Under the pieces are notes generated by a model, which had not been told where the DNA came from, ran no database searches, and was given only the letters and a program-made list of their open reading frames with translations. Shown piece by piece: positions 23,707 to 32,661 of a stretch of DNA of 64,000 nt. Source of the stretch: Verrucomicrobia bacterium IMCC26134. Lineage in GTDB: Bacteria; Verrucomicrobiota; Verrucomicrobiia; Opitutales; Opitutaceae. The position numbers and the translations under genes were made by a program. The stretch spans positions 3,531,001 to 3,595,000 of the forward strand of contig CP011265.1 of the NCBI GenBank assembly GCA_000972765.1, written 5' to 3'. Numbering within the stretch: the stretch's first letter is position 1; every line of letters begins with the position of its first letter.

Positions 23707-26526
23707 TCAACGCGATACCCTTAGACGCATAAACCGTCTCGCCGTCGCAGTCGTATCGAGTGCCACGATATCAGTCACCGTGACCGGCCCTTCCGTATTT
23801 GAAGCGCCATTACTCACCCAAATCCGGGTCCAGGACCCGCCGGGAGAATCCGCCGCCTCCACCGCATACGTCAGCGCCGGATCCGCTACCCGACCGAAGA
23901 CAAACGCCAGCCGGGTCTCCGTGTTAACCGTCGCGATCTGGACCACCGGCGCCGCGCCCGCGCTCGTCTCGGTCGGCATCGAACCGAGCGCGTATTCCAT
24001 CAAGTTGGGCAGTCCGTCACCGTCCGGATCAGCCGCGTCCTCCGCCATTTCCGTCGCGGACGTTGCGCCGAAATACTGTAGCCGCCAGCCCTCCAGCGCA
24101 GTCAGCACCGGCACCCCCGAATCCACCACCACAGAGAACGAGTCGAGCTGCACCGTCTTGGCGACGGTGTTGAACGGGGTGATCGCATAGACACCCGCTG
24201 TCAGATCAGGGAAACCGGCGAGAAACGCCGGATCGTTTTTTACTCCTGCAAGCAAGGGGCTCCACTCCACCCCATCCACCACATAGGTCCAGGCCCCGGC
24301 TTCGCGCCGCAGCGTGACCTCCATGCCGTCACTCACATTCAGCGTGGTGCCGCCAAAGTGCCCGGCCGTGTCCGCTCCCGCCTGCGTATGCACCGCGTAG
24401 CGCTCCGGCGTAGCGCCAAAAAGTATCGCCCCGGCACGGGTGAGCGTAATCGCGTTCGCGCCAACGAAGAGACCGACCTGATCCACATAACCGAGGGTCG
24501 GTAGCGCGCGGAACACCACCGACACCGCGAAATCCTGCCCGCCGGTGAAGCCCAGCGACGATAGGGCCACACCCACGCTTCGGTTCACACCCACCCCGGC
24601 CGATCCATTGAAATCCGCCCGGACCGTCGTGAGCCCAAGCGTGCCGTTTGAGGTCGACAAGCTGAGCAAGGGATCGTTCGTCGGAATAAATCCGCCGGTG
24701 CCGGGCAGTCGCGCGCCCAGTCCAGTGAAGCGCCCCGCAGAATCACGCAGCCCGGTCGTTCCCGCGACGGAAAAATCCAGATCGATCCGGCGCAATTGGG
24801 TGCTCGCCCGCACCGTGACCGAAAAGCTCGTGTCCGTCGTGCGAGGGTCGGCGCCGTTATCCGTCGCGCGAACATAGATGATTCGTGTGCCACCTGCATC
24901 GGCCAGCGTAGGGGTCCAGGTGAATACGCCTGTCACGGGATTGATCGACGCCCCCTGCGGCGGCCCCACCAGCGAATAAGTGAGCGTCTGGGCGAAATCC
25001 GGATCCGAGCCCGCAAATGGGACGCTCAAGGTCTCGCCCAGCATGACCTCTCGCGCCCCAGGACCCGGCAGGATCGGTGCGGCATTCGGCGCGGCCACCT
25101 TGCTCCCCCACACTGCCACTCCGCCGGAAGCGACGGCGGAAAAAGCCAGCACCCAAGTCCTGTTGTCATCGTCCCACTGCCGGGAAAACACCCCGCGATA
25201 GACGACGCCATTGATCGTAAGCTGCGCATACCGTCCGCCCGTGAGTATCCACGTGCCGCTCGCCGCCCCCGAGACCGTGCCATCCGCCGCAAGGTTTATC
25301 ACCGTCGAGACGTGCAACGCGGAGGCAATGTCCTTGGCGTGGTTGATAAGTTTGAACGCGCCTGGAATTTCCCCGGTGGCGAGAATTTCAGGCGACTCTC
25401 CAGCATAGCGGTGCGGCGCGACAACCGGCCAGCCCTGCTCGTTAAAATAGAGCTGATGCACCCGCACCTCGAACTGTTCCCCGCGCCCGGCGAAGCGGGT
25501 GTGAAAAACTAAATAATACTTGCCGGTGGCAGCATCGCGAATGGCCGAATTATGCCCGGGCGAAAGGTAGCCGGTGCTTGTCGTGCGCGGTTCCCCGTCC
25601 ACGTGCTGAAACTGATAGTTCCCCATCAACTTCAATCCATAGGGCGCGATTGCGTTATCATCGAAAAACGACCCCGCCGGACCGGCCACGTAGCTCAGGT
25701 TATTGCCCGCCGTATCATAATAGGGTCCATCCGGCGCGGTCGCCCGGCCGACGCGAATCTGGTATCCGCCATCTGACGACAAACCCCCGAAGGAAAGAAA
25801 AAGGTAATAATAGGCAGTCTCCGGATTATAGAGAATGTAGGGGCCCTCGACCCGCACATGGTTGCCGCCGATCAAGCGCCGCCCATAGCCCTGCCCGGCG
25901 CGCGGACGACCGGTCGCGGGATCAAGCTGGAGGATGAAAATTCCGCCCGAATAAGAACCATACACCATCCACAACCGTCCGCTGGCGTCGTCAAAAACAC
26001 ACGGATCGATCGCGTTGGGATGGCGCGTGGCGTCGTAAATCGTTCCGTCCGGGCTGAGCTCGCCCCACATGCCGCTCTTCACCAAAATACCCGCATCGGA
26101 ATAGGGCCCCGTGATCGAATCGGACACCGCCAGACCCAACGCACTCCGCGGCGAATTCCCCGCGCAGGTGCAATAATATAACCCGTAGCGCCCGTCGGCC
26201 AGCCGATGGACGTCGGGCGCCCAATAATTTGCCGCCCCCGCCCACGCGAGCGCCTCGGCAAAGGTCGTCGCCGGATCGGGCACGAGCAGATTACCCGCCG
26301 CCGGACTGCTCGACAGCTGGGTCCATCCCATCAGATCGACCGACATCGCCGACGCCAAATGTGATCCGAAAATGTAGTAGGCTCCCCCCTCCCGCACCAC
26401 CGAAGGGTCGTGAACCACGGCATTGCGGGTGAACGTAGGCGTGGCGAGTTGCGCCCGCGCTCCGTTGACTCCAAAGCCGCCAAGAACTCCGGCACAAAGC
26501 CAGAATAAGGAAGAAAGACGGGACAT
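23707..26526 (-). CDS. Secreted GH43 glycosidase, arabinan endo-1,5-alpha-L-arabinosidase-like, with added domains
   Basis: The ATG at 26526 opens a clear signal peptide (cut near residue 25) and gives 939 residues; the longer frame to 26700 is not credible. A five-bladed GH43 propeller (about 30-430) has the general base Asp40 in VVHDPS, Asp174 in NAIDP and the general acid Glu227 in VRVEGPY. The lipocalin-like C-terminal domain of arabinanases follows (about 440-505, LTINGVVYRGVF), then a putative Ig-like domain (about 515-605), a LamG-like region (about 615-800) and the C-terminal module from Trp814 with DPDGDGL. It should cut alpha-L-arabinan or related pectin side chains outside the cell. 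The galK gene upstream on the same strand fits use of pectin arabinogalactan sugars. Confidence 0.88.
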   Translation of the reverse strand: MSRLSSLFWLCAGVLGGFGVNGARAQLATPTFTRNAVVHDPSVVREGGAYYIFGSHLASAMSVDLMGWTQLSSSPAAGNLLVPDPATTFAEALAWAGAANYWAPDVHRLADGRYGLYYCTCAGNSPRSALGLAVSDSITGPYSDAGILVKSGMWGELSPDGTIYDATRHPNAIDPCVFDDASGRLWMVYGSYSGGIFILQLDPATGRPRAGQGYGRRLIGGNHVRVEGPYILYNPETAYYYLFLSFGGLSSDGGYQIRVGRATAPDGPYYDTAGNNLSYVAGPAGSFFDDNAIAPYGLKLMGNYQFQHVDGEPRTTSTGYLSPGHNSAIRDAATGKYYLVFHTRFAGRGEQFEVRVHQLYFNEQGWPVVAPHRYAGESPEILATGEIPGAFKLINHAKDIASALHVSTVINLAADGTVSGAASGTWILTGGRYAQLTINGVVYRGVFSRQWDDDNRTWVLAFSAVASGGVAVWGSKVAAPNAAPILPGPGAREVMLGETLSVPFAGSDPDFAQTLTYSLVGPPQGASINPVTGVFTWTPTLADAGGTRIIYVRATDNGADPRTTDTSFSVTVRASTQLRRIDLDFSVAGTTGLRDSAGRFTGLGARLPGTGGFIPTNDPLLSLSTSNGTLGLTTVRADFNGSAGVGVNRSVGVALSSLGFTGGQDFAVSVVFRALPTLGYVDQVGLFVGANAITLTRAGAILFGATPERYAVHTQAGADTAGHFGGTTLNVSDGMEVTLRREAGAWTYVVDGVEWSPLLAGVKNDPAFLAGFPDLTAGVYAITPFNTVAKTVQLDSFSVVVDSGVPVLTALEGWRLQYFGATSATEMAEDAADPDGDGLPNLMEYALGSMPTETSAGAAPVVQIATVNTETRLAFVFGRVADPALTYAVEAADSPGGSWTRIWVSNGASNTEGPVTVTDIVALDTTATARRFMRLRVSR

Positions 26527-26773
26527 CGGATGCAGTCGGCGAGACAACTCCGCTCCACGTGCGACCAACAACACCAGCCTCACCGCGCCAGCAACAGGGC
26601 CGCATCCAATCAAAGAGCGTGATAAGTAATGCATGGGGAGGGGCTCCGCAGGTATTCCCCGCGCCTGACGATGCCAACCAGCCCGCCACATCGGCCGCAC
26701 GAGGCAATTTTAAAGCCCCCGACTCGGACGATAACCTAAACAAATAGCCCATGCGCACGATGCCCGCGCCGCA

Positions 26774-27919
26774 TCAAAGCACCGCCGCGCCGTCACCCGT
26801 GCGCATGGGCAGAATATCGGGCCGGGCGCCGAATCTGGCCGCATACGCCGCCGCCACCGCCTCGGCCTGCGCCGCGCCAAAGCCCGCGCCGGCCAGCGCC
26901 ATCACCGCGCCGCCAAAGCCGCCGCCCGTCAACCGCGCGCCATAGACCCCCGCCGACGCCACCAGTGCATCCACCAGGAAATCGAGCTCCGGCGTGCTGT
27001 TTTCAAAAAGATGCTGCGAGCTGCGGTGCGAAGCGGTCAGCAGCGCGCCGACCTTGCCAATGTCGCCCGCCCTCAACGCCTGCACCGTGCCGTCCACCCG
27101 CGCGATCTCCTCGACCACGTGACGGGCCCGCTTGAAGGCCGTCGCCTCCACCCCGGACTCCGCCGCGCGTAGTTTATCCACGGATACTTCGACCAGCAGC
27201 TTCACGCCCAGCGTATGCGCCGCCGCCATGCACTCGCGGTGGCGGGCGGCGTAGAGGCCGTCCACCAGCGCGTGCTTCGTGTGGGTGTTAAAAATCCAAA
27301 AGTCCGCCCCCGACGGCATCGGCACGGTGGCGAAGCGCGGCCCCGCGCAGTCGATAAACACCAGATGACCCGCCTTTCCAAAACCCGACACACCTTGATC
27401 GAGAATGCCGCAGGGCACGCCCACGAAATGGTTCTCGGCGTGCTTGCCGACCTTCACCACCGTCTCACGGTCCGGCGTCTGGCCGGTTGCACCGAGGAAT
27501 GCCAGCGCCGAGGCCAGTTCGATCGCCGCGCTGGACGAGAGCCCCGCGCCAGTCGGCAGATCGCTATCGGCGAAGTAGTCGAAACCCTCGATCACGCCCA
27601 GGCCGAAATGGGGCAGCGCCGCCAGCACGCCGAGCGGATAATTCGTCCACGAAGCTTCGCCCGTCTGCTTCACCTGAGCGTCAGCGGCGGTCAACCTGAC
27701 GGTCTTGCCGGTGTAGCTGCTGTGGAAATTGCGTTCCCCGTCCGTCCGGCGGGCCAGCGCCACCCCCACCCCGCGGTCGATCGACGCGCCAAGCACCGTG
27801 CCGCCGTTGTAGTCGGTGTGATTGCCGATGAACTCGATACGGCCCGGAGCGCGGGTGACGATGTCGGGCTGGCGACCGAAGACTTTTTGAAACTGCGCGG
27901 CGAGGGATGCTTTGTTCAT
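26774..27919 (-). CDS. galK: Galactokinase
   Basis: This is a 381-residue GHMP kinase with the galactokinase N-terminal signature (PGRIEFIGNHTDYNGG, residues 25-40), the glycine/serine ATP loop DLPTGAGLSSSAAIE (about 119-133) and the third motif ARLTGGGFGGAVMA near residue 340. In most galactokinases the first motif reads GEHTDYN; here Glu is Asn (GNHTDYN). It phosphorylates galactose at C1 for the Leloir pathway, but galT and galE are not in the window. The 70-base gap to the upstream small gene suggests an operon with ygfZ. A fragment of a second copy is at 23475. Confidence 0.92.
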   Translation of the reverse strand: MNKASLAAQFQKVFGRQPDIVTRAPGRIEFIGNHTDYNGGTVLGASIDRGVGVALARRTDGERNFHSSYTGKTVRLTAADAQVKQTGEASWTNYPLGVLAALPHFGLGVIEGFDYFADSDLPTGAGLSSSAAIELASALAFLGATGQTPDRETVVKVGKHAENHFVGVPCGILDQGVSGFGKAGHLVFIDCAGPRFATVPMPSGADFWIFNTHTKHALVDGLYAARHRECMAAAHTLGVKLLVEVSVDKLRAAESGVEATAFKRARHVVEEIARVDGTVQALRAGDIGKVGALLTASHRSSQHLFENSTPELDFLVDALVASAGVYGARLTGGGFGGAVMALAGAGFGAAQAEAVAAAYAARFGARPDILPMRTGDGAAVL

Positions 27920-27989
27920 GGCGAATTGGGAGTGGGTAAACCACCGAACTTCAAGGTCCGGCGAAACGGTTGCGAGCGGGTTTTCGAGT

Positions 27990-28226
27990 TTAACTCTTGG
28001 GTTCAGGTGGTTTTCCGCCCTCGAACCCTGGCACGGTCTCGCCGTTTCGCCCCTTTACCAACACTGTAAGCAGGTGCTCCATCGCCCGCACCCGCGTCCA
28101 GCCGCGCTCCGCGACCAGTTGATCGCAGCGCTTCAGAAGCTGCTCGCTCATCGCCGCCGCCTGGGCCGGCGTGGCGCCCATGCGCTCACAGAGAGCGAGA
28201 AGTTGTTCACGCTCGCCGGTGCTCAC
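27990..28226 (-). CDS. Small soluble protein coupled to ygfZ, unknown function
   Basis: The GTG at 28226 overlaps the ygfZ stop (GTGA), giving a 78-residue helical protein with motifs ALCERMGATPAQAAAMSEQL and RGWTRVRAMEHLLTVLVKGR, and a Pro/Gly-rich tail. The open frame reaches far into ygfZ, but that part is a shadow. Charged helices without membrane segments suggest a small cytoplasmic regulator or chaperone-like protein. I do not recognise the family. Translational coupling to ygfZ is likely from the 4-base overlap. Confidence 0.7.
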   Translation of the reverse strand: MSTGEREQLLALCERMGATPAQAAAMSEQLLKRCDQLVAERGWTRVRAMEHLLTVLVKGRNGETVPGFEGGKPPEPKS

Positions 28227-29182
28227 GCCACGTCCTCCATCCGCACGCTTCGCGTGGCATCCGGCTCGATCGCCAAGTCCGCGCCTCCGTCTAGCCCGAG
28301 CAGATTCACCATCGCCAGCCCGAGCCAGCCGCCGCGTCCGTCGTCCACCGCCGCACGCACTTCGCCGGTGCGTTTTCCCGTAGAACCCGCCAACAAACCC
28401 GTGCCCGCCGCCGGCGGCTGACCCGCGCCGGATACCCGCAACAACCTGCGCCGCACCTGCCCCATCGCATGCAGACGCGCCATGACCTCCTGTCCCAGAT
28501 AACATCCCTTGTTAAACGAGATCGCGACCGTCTCCAATCCTGCCTCCTGCGGCAGGTCCGTAGGCCCAAACTCGCCCGGGATAGCGGGCACCCCCGCCGC
28601 CAGACGCGCCCGCTCCAGCGCGCCTTCCGTCAACCCCCCCAGCCCGGCATCCGCCCAACCGGGCGCAACGCCCCCTCCGGCCGGTTTCACCCAGTCCCAC
28701 ACCCGGACCAAGCCGCGCCGCCCCGCCAGCAAGACCCCGCCGCCCAACTCGACCCACGCTCCCGCCACCGGTGGCTCGACTCCACCGAGTGCCCCACGCA
28801 ACCACCCCTCCGCGTGTTCTCCGGCCAGGGTCACCTGCTCCCAAGCACCCGACCCTCCGAGATCTTCCACCGTCACATCATCCGCGATAATAAAATCCTC
28901 CAAGCGCGTCTTCAGCGCCGCTCCCTCCGTATGCGCGCTCCACAACCACCACACGCCACCCGCTCCGCGCACCACAAGACTCTCGCCGAGCACCCGGCCT
29001 TTTATCGTCAACCACAGCGCCGGGCGCGCCTCCCCCGCCATCATTTTATGCACCTCTTGCGTGCACTGCCCCTGCAAAAACGTCGCCGCATCTTCTCCGG
29101 TCACCCGCAACCATGTCCGGAGCTGCGTCGCCGCGACCCCTGAAATTTCGGTGAAATCATTCGTTAAGTTGTTTTTGAACAT
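28223..29182 (-). CDS. ygfZ: tRNA-modifying / Fe-S cluster protein YgfZ (folate-binding, GcvT-like)
   Basis: The ATG at 29182 gives 319 residues; a TTG 12 bases earlier is less likely. The YgfZ signature KGCYLGQEVMARLHAMG, with its conserved cysteine, is near residue 225. The N-terminal LRVTGEDAATFLQGQCTQEV block matches the GcvT-like fold that binds tetrahydrofolate. YgfZ/IBA57 proteins assist maturation of certain Fe-S enzymes such as MiaB. The C-terminal beta-barrel is present. It heads a likely operon with the small gene and galK. Confidence 0.88.
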   Translation of the reverse strand: MFKNNLTNDFTEISGVAATQLRTWLRVTGEDAATFLQGQCTQEVHKMMAGEARPALWLTIKGRVLGESLVVRGAGGVWWLWSAHTEGAALKTRLEDFIIADDVTVEDLGGSGAWEQVTLAGEHAEGWLRGALGGVEPPVAGAWVELGGGVLLAGRRGLVRVWDWVKPAGGGVAPGWADAGLGGLTEGALERARLAAGVPAIPGEFGPTDLPQEAGLETVAISFNKGCYLGQEVMARLHAMGQVRRRLLRVSGAGQPPAAGTGLLAGSTGKRTGEVRAAVDDGRGGWLGLAMVNLLGLDGGADLAIEPDATRSVRMEDVA

Positions 29183-29193
29183 GTTACTAAACA

Positions 29194-29199
29194 ATTATA
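29194..29199 (-). promoter_or_regulatory. Candidate -10 element for ygfZ, possibly near-leaderless transcript
   Basis: The minus strand reads TATAAT here, with an AT-rich stretch to 29220 upstream. The start ATG is only 11 bases downstream, so a transcript starting at the normal distance would have a leader of about five bases. No good -35 hexamer is visible. This is a pattern match, not a proven promoter. Confidence 0.4.
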
Positions 29200-29271
29200 A
29201 GATGAGAGAATAGAGATAACATTGACCCAAACCCTCCACTCTTACCTAATACTCTCATCACTTTTTAACTT

Positions 29272-29376
29272 CTCCTGTGCAAACAGGAGTTTTGGGGTAA
29301 CTAAGAAAGCAAATGCCCGGTCGCTTAGGGGTAGGCGACCGGGCAACTTATTTTACGGATTCGGCGATACGCCGAA
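29272..29376 (+). promoter_or_regulatory. Hairpin-rich leader upstream of DAHP synthase
   Basis: The 319-base gap between ygfZ and the DAHP synthase gene has no credible gene. It holds three perfect or near-perfect hairpins within 105 bases: a 7-bp stem with a GCAA loop followed by four T (29272-29293), a 10-bp stem (29315-29324 with 29335-29344) followed by a TTATTTT run, and a 7-bp stem at 29360-29376. The first two resemble intrinsic terminators. Transcription attenuation of aromatic amino-acid synthesis is a reasonable guess. A small RNA is the alternative. Confidence 0.45.
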
Positions 29377-29513
29377 AAGAATCCCAGACCCACGAAGGCT
29401 CGCATCACCCGTCCGGGCTTGCTCCCTTTTTGTCATTCGACCTTCCACGCCGCCTCCGAGCGGCGCAGGCTTGCCCTCCCGACTGGCAATCCTTCAACCT
29501 GACCGTTTACGCC

Positions 29514-30569
29514 ATGCAAAAGACCTCCGACCTGAATGTCGTCGAGACACGACCCCTGCCGACGCCCGCCCAGCTCCTCGCCGAGCTGCCCAAGACGGAG
29601 CCCCAAGCTGATTTTATCACCGCTGCCCGTCGCGAGATCCAAAAAATCATCTTCACCGACGAACGCCGCTTCCTTCTCGTGATCGGCCCTTGCTCCATCC
29701 ACGACGTCGAGGGTGGTCGCGACTACGCCCGCCGCCTCGCCGCCCTCGCCGCCGAGGTCTCCGACCGCGTCATGATCGTCATGCGCGTCTATTTTGAGAA
29801 ACCCCGCACCACCGTCGGCTGGAAGGGGCTCGTAATGGATCCCCATCTGGACGGTTCGCACGACATCCCCGCCGGTCTCCGCGCCGGCCGTGCCTTCCTG
29901 CGAGAGGTGCTAGACCTCGGACTGCCCACCGCCACCGAGTTCCTCGACCCCATCACTCCGCAATACATCGCCGACCTCGTCTGCTGGGGCGCCATCGGCG
30001 CCCGCACCACCGAGTCACAAACCCACCGCCAGCTTGCCTCCGGTTTGTCCATGCCCATCGGCTTTAAAAACGGCACCGACGGCGGCCTCACCGTCGCCCT
30101 CAACGCCATCAAGGCCGCCGGCCAGCCCCAGACTTTTCTCGGCATCGGCCTCGACGCCACCGCCGCCGCCGTTCGCACCCGCGGCAACCGCGATTGCCAC
30201 ATCGTCCTTCGCGGCGGCTCCAAGGGCGCCAACTTCTCGCCCGCCCACATCGCCGAGACCGAGGCGATCCTCATCAAAAATAATCTGCCCGCCTCCATCC
30301 TGGTGGACGCCTCGCACGACAACTCCGCCAAGAAACCCGAGCTCCAGCCCGAGGTCATGCGAGCCCTCACCGCCCAAATCCAGGCCGGTAACACGTCCAT
30401 CATGGGCGCGATGGTCGAGAGTAACATCCACGCCGGCAACCAGCCCTTCCCCGTGCCCAAGGAACAGCTCAAATACGGTGTCAGCATCACCGACGGCTGC
30501 ATCGACTGGGAGACAACCGAAAAGCTCGTCCGCGACCTCCACGCCGCCCTCGCCGGCCGATTTGCGTAA
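29514..30569 (+). CDS. 3-deoxy-7-phosphoheptulonate (DAHP) synthase, class I
   Basis: The ATG at 29514 gives 351 residues; the upstream frame to 29313 is part of the leader. Class I AroF/G/H motifs are clear: LLVIGPCSIHD, FEKPRTTVGWKGL, GARTTESQTHRQLASGLS with GFKNGTDGG, and IMGAMVESNIHAGNQ. The enzyme condenses phosphoenolpyruvate with erythrose-4-phosphate in the first step of the shikimate pathway. The metal-site Cys (in GPCSIHD) and His are present. The usual SHANSSK loop reads SHDNSAKK here. Which aromatic amino acid inhibits it cannot be told. Confidence 0.95.
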   Translation: MQKTSDLNVVETRPLPTPAQLLAELPKTEPQADFITAARREIQKIIFTDERRFLLVIGPCSIHDVEGGRDYARRLAALAAEVSDRVMIVMRVYFEKPRTTVGWKGLVMDPHLDGSHDIPAGLRAGRAFLREVLDLGLPTATEFLDPITPQYIADLVCWGAIGARTTESQTHRQLASGLSMPIGFKNGTDGGLTVALNAIKAAGQPQTFLGIGLDATAAAVRTRGNRDCHIVLRGGSKGANFSPAHIAETEAILIKNNLPASILVDASHDNSAKKPELQPEVMRALTAQIQAGNTSIMGAMVESNIHAGNQPFPVPKEQLKYGVSITDGCIDWETTEKLVRDLHAALAGRFA

Positions 30570-30668
30570 AATCCGCCTCACAAATCGCAAGCCACGCGTT
30601 TACCGCCCCCCCCGCAGTCTCTAAACTTCGCCCTTTCACTTCGTCCCCTCCTCCACACCCACTCCACC

Positions 30669-31664
30669 ATGAGCAACACCCTCCCCCCCATTCGCGTCGC
30701 CGTCACCGGCGCCGCCGGCCAGATCGGCTACGCCCTCCTCTTCCGCATCGCCTCCGGCGCGATGTTCGGACCCGACCGCCCCGTCATCCTCCAGCTCATC
30801 GAAGCCCCCGTCGAAAAGGCCATGAAGGCCCTGGAGGGCGTCGCCATGGAGCTCGATGACTGCGCCTTCCCTCTCCTCAAGGGCATCATCATGACCGATC
30901 AGCCCGAGGTCGGCTTCAAGGACGCCAACTGGTCCCTCCTCGTCGGCGCCAAGCCCCGCGGCCCCGGCATGGAGCGCGCCGACCTCCTCAAGGACAACGG
31001 CAAGATCTTCATCGGCCAGGGACAGATCATCGACCGCGTCGCGGCCGACGACGCCCGCGTCGCCGTCGTGGGCAACCCCGCCAACACAAACTGCATGATC
31101 GCCGCCTCCCAGGCCAAGCGCCTCACCGCCGATCGCTTCACCGCCATGGTGCGCCTCGACCAGAACCGCGCCCAGACCCAGCTCGCCAAAAAGGCCGGCG
31201 TGGACCTCACCGCCGTCAAAGACATCTTCATCTACGGCAACCACAGCCCCACCATGTTCCCCGCCTTTGCCCATGCCACCATCGGCGGCAGGAAAGCCAC
31301 TGACGTCATCTCCGACCACGCCTGGCTGAAGGGTCCCTTCCTCGAGACCGTCGGCAAGCGCGGCGCCGCCATCATCGCCGCCCGCGGCGCATCCTCCGCC
31401 GCCTCCGCCGCCAACGCCCTCACCGATCACGTCCGCGACCTCATGACCCCCGGCAAGATCCACTCCATCGCCGTGAAGTCCGAAGGTCACTACGGCTTCG
31501 ACCCCAAGGTCTGGGCCGGCATGCCCGTGCGGACCACCACCCCCGGCGCCTACGAAATCATCACCGGCTACGAGATGTGCGACTTCTCCAAAGAGAAGAT
31601 CGCCATCACCAACAAGGAGCTCGTCGACGAGCGCGCCTTCGTCGCCGAGATGATCAACGGCTAA
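30669..31664 (+). CDS. mdh: Malate dehydrogenase
   Basis: This is a 331-residue NAD-dependent malate dehydrogenase of the cytosolic-like class. The nucleotide loop is [19 protein letters not shown], with an NPANTNC block and a catalytic region containing [14 protein letters not shown] and [11 protein letters not shown] (catalytic His). It interconverts malate and oxaloacetate in the TCA cycle. A strong terminator follows, so it is probably transcribed alone or with the DAHP synthase gene 99 bases upstream. Confidence 0.97.
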   Translation: MSNTLPPIRVAVTGAAGQIGYALLFRIASGAMFGPDRPVILQLIEAPVEKAMKALEGVAMELDDCAFPLLKGIIMTDQPEVGFKDANWSLLVGAKPRGPGMERADLLKDNGKIFIGQGQIIDRVAADDARVAVVGNPANTNCMIAASQAKRLTADRFTAMVRLDQNRAQTQLAKKAGVDLTAVKDIFIYGNHSPTMFPAFAHATIGGRKATDVISDHAWLKGPFLETVGKRGAAIIAARGASSAASAANALTDHVRDLMTPGKIHSIAVKSEGHYGFDPKVWAGMPVRTTTPGAYEIITGYEMCDFSKEKIAITNKELVDERAFVAEMING

Positions 31665-31696
31665 GCGTCGCGATCCCTCGCCGCACCGCTTTTATC

Positions 31697-31731
31697 AAGC
31701 GCCCGTCCCTTACCCGGCGGGCGCTTTTTTT
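31697..31731 (+). terminator. Intrinsic terminator of mdh
   Basis: A perfect 9-bp stem (31697-31705 with 31718-31726) and a T-run to 31731 lie 33 bases after the mdh stop. Confidence 0.93.
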
Positions 31732-31755
31732 GCCCGCACAGGCCGGGCCGCGCCA

Positions 31756-32607
31756 TCAGCGAAACTTCGCCAGCCGCCCCGCCACGTCCACGCGCAAGCG
31801 CTCTATGTAGGCGAGGGTGAATGCCTCCACATCCAACGTGGCGTCAGCTACCAGCGGAGTCAGATCCATCGCCCAGGTGATGCCACGCAGCCGGTCGGTC
31901 GCATGCGAGGTATGAAAAGTCGCATGCGCCAGCCTCCGGCCCAGCGCGGCCAGATCATAGCGTTTCCCACCCGCCACCTGGGTGTCGAAGACCGCCAGTA
32001 ATTCACCCGCCAGATCAGTGCGGCGACCACTGTCGAGCGCCACCTTGTCCGCGTCCACCAGCCAGTCGAGATCACGCCAGACCTCGGCGCCAAGCACACG
32101 CTTCGGCCTGCGCTCCGGCGGCAGCGCGCGCAAAGCCTGCAGGCAACGAAGGAAAACCGCCACATGGGTGTCGTGTTTGTCCGCCGGCTGGTGAAGATAA
32201 ACCACCTCGGGAGAACACGCGTCAAAAATCGCCGCCAGATCGGCCGCCACACCCGCGTCGCCGGGCCGTTTCACCGCCGCGCTGGGATGCGCGAGCTGCA
32301 CCTGGATCGTGTAGCCGCCGAGCTCCGCCGCCCGCCGCTGTTCCTGGCGCCGCATCACCTGCATCTGCTCGTCGGTGAAGGTTGAATACGTCCCGGTGCG
32401 CGGCGAGCCGGCCCCGTTCGTCACCACCACGCCGCCGAAGGCCTTCTCCGCCGGCGCATCAAGGCAGTCGCAGATGCCGTCAAAGGCCAGGATCTCGATA
32501 TCGTCCTGATGCGCCGCCACGCAGAGATGCGTGACGCGCGCGAGCGCGGCGGCAGGCTCGCCGCCTGAGGGCACGTAAACATCCGCGCTGGCTTGGGAAA
32601 ACTTCAT
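31756..32607 (-). CDS. PIG-L/LmbE family deacetylase
   Basis: The ATG at 32607 gives 283 residues. The zinc-binding signature appears as AAHQDDIE near residue 32 and HDTHVAVF near residue 145, matching the AHxDD and HxxH pattern of LmbE-like N-acetylglucosamine deacetylases. Members remove acetyl groups from amino sugars such as GlcNAc-inositol or bacillithiol precursors. In Verrucomicrobia the substrates are unknown. The protein is cytoplasmic, with no signal peptide. It is 54 bases from the upstream 232-residue gene and probably co-transcribed with it. Confidence 0.87.
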   Translation of the reverse strand: MKFSQASADVYVPSGGEPAAALARVTHLCVAAHQDDIEILAFDGICDCLDAPAEKAFGGVVVTNGAGSPRTGTYSTFTDEQMQVMRRQEQRRAAELGGYTIQVQLAHPSAAVKRPGDAGVAADLAAIFDACSPEVVYLHQPADKHDTHVAVFLRCLQALRALPPERRPKRVLGAEVWRDLDWLVDADKVALDSGRRTDLAGELLAVFDTQVAGGKRYDLAALGRRLAHATFHTSHATDRLRGITWAMDLTPLVADATLDVEAFTLAYIERLRVDVAGRLAKFR

Positions 32608-32661
32608 GACTTCACAGAACAGGGATTTTAACCGGAAATAAACGCACAAAACGGCCCGTGC

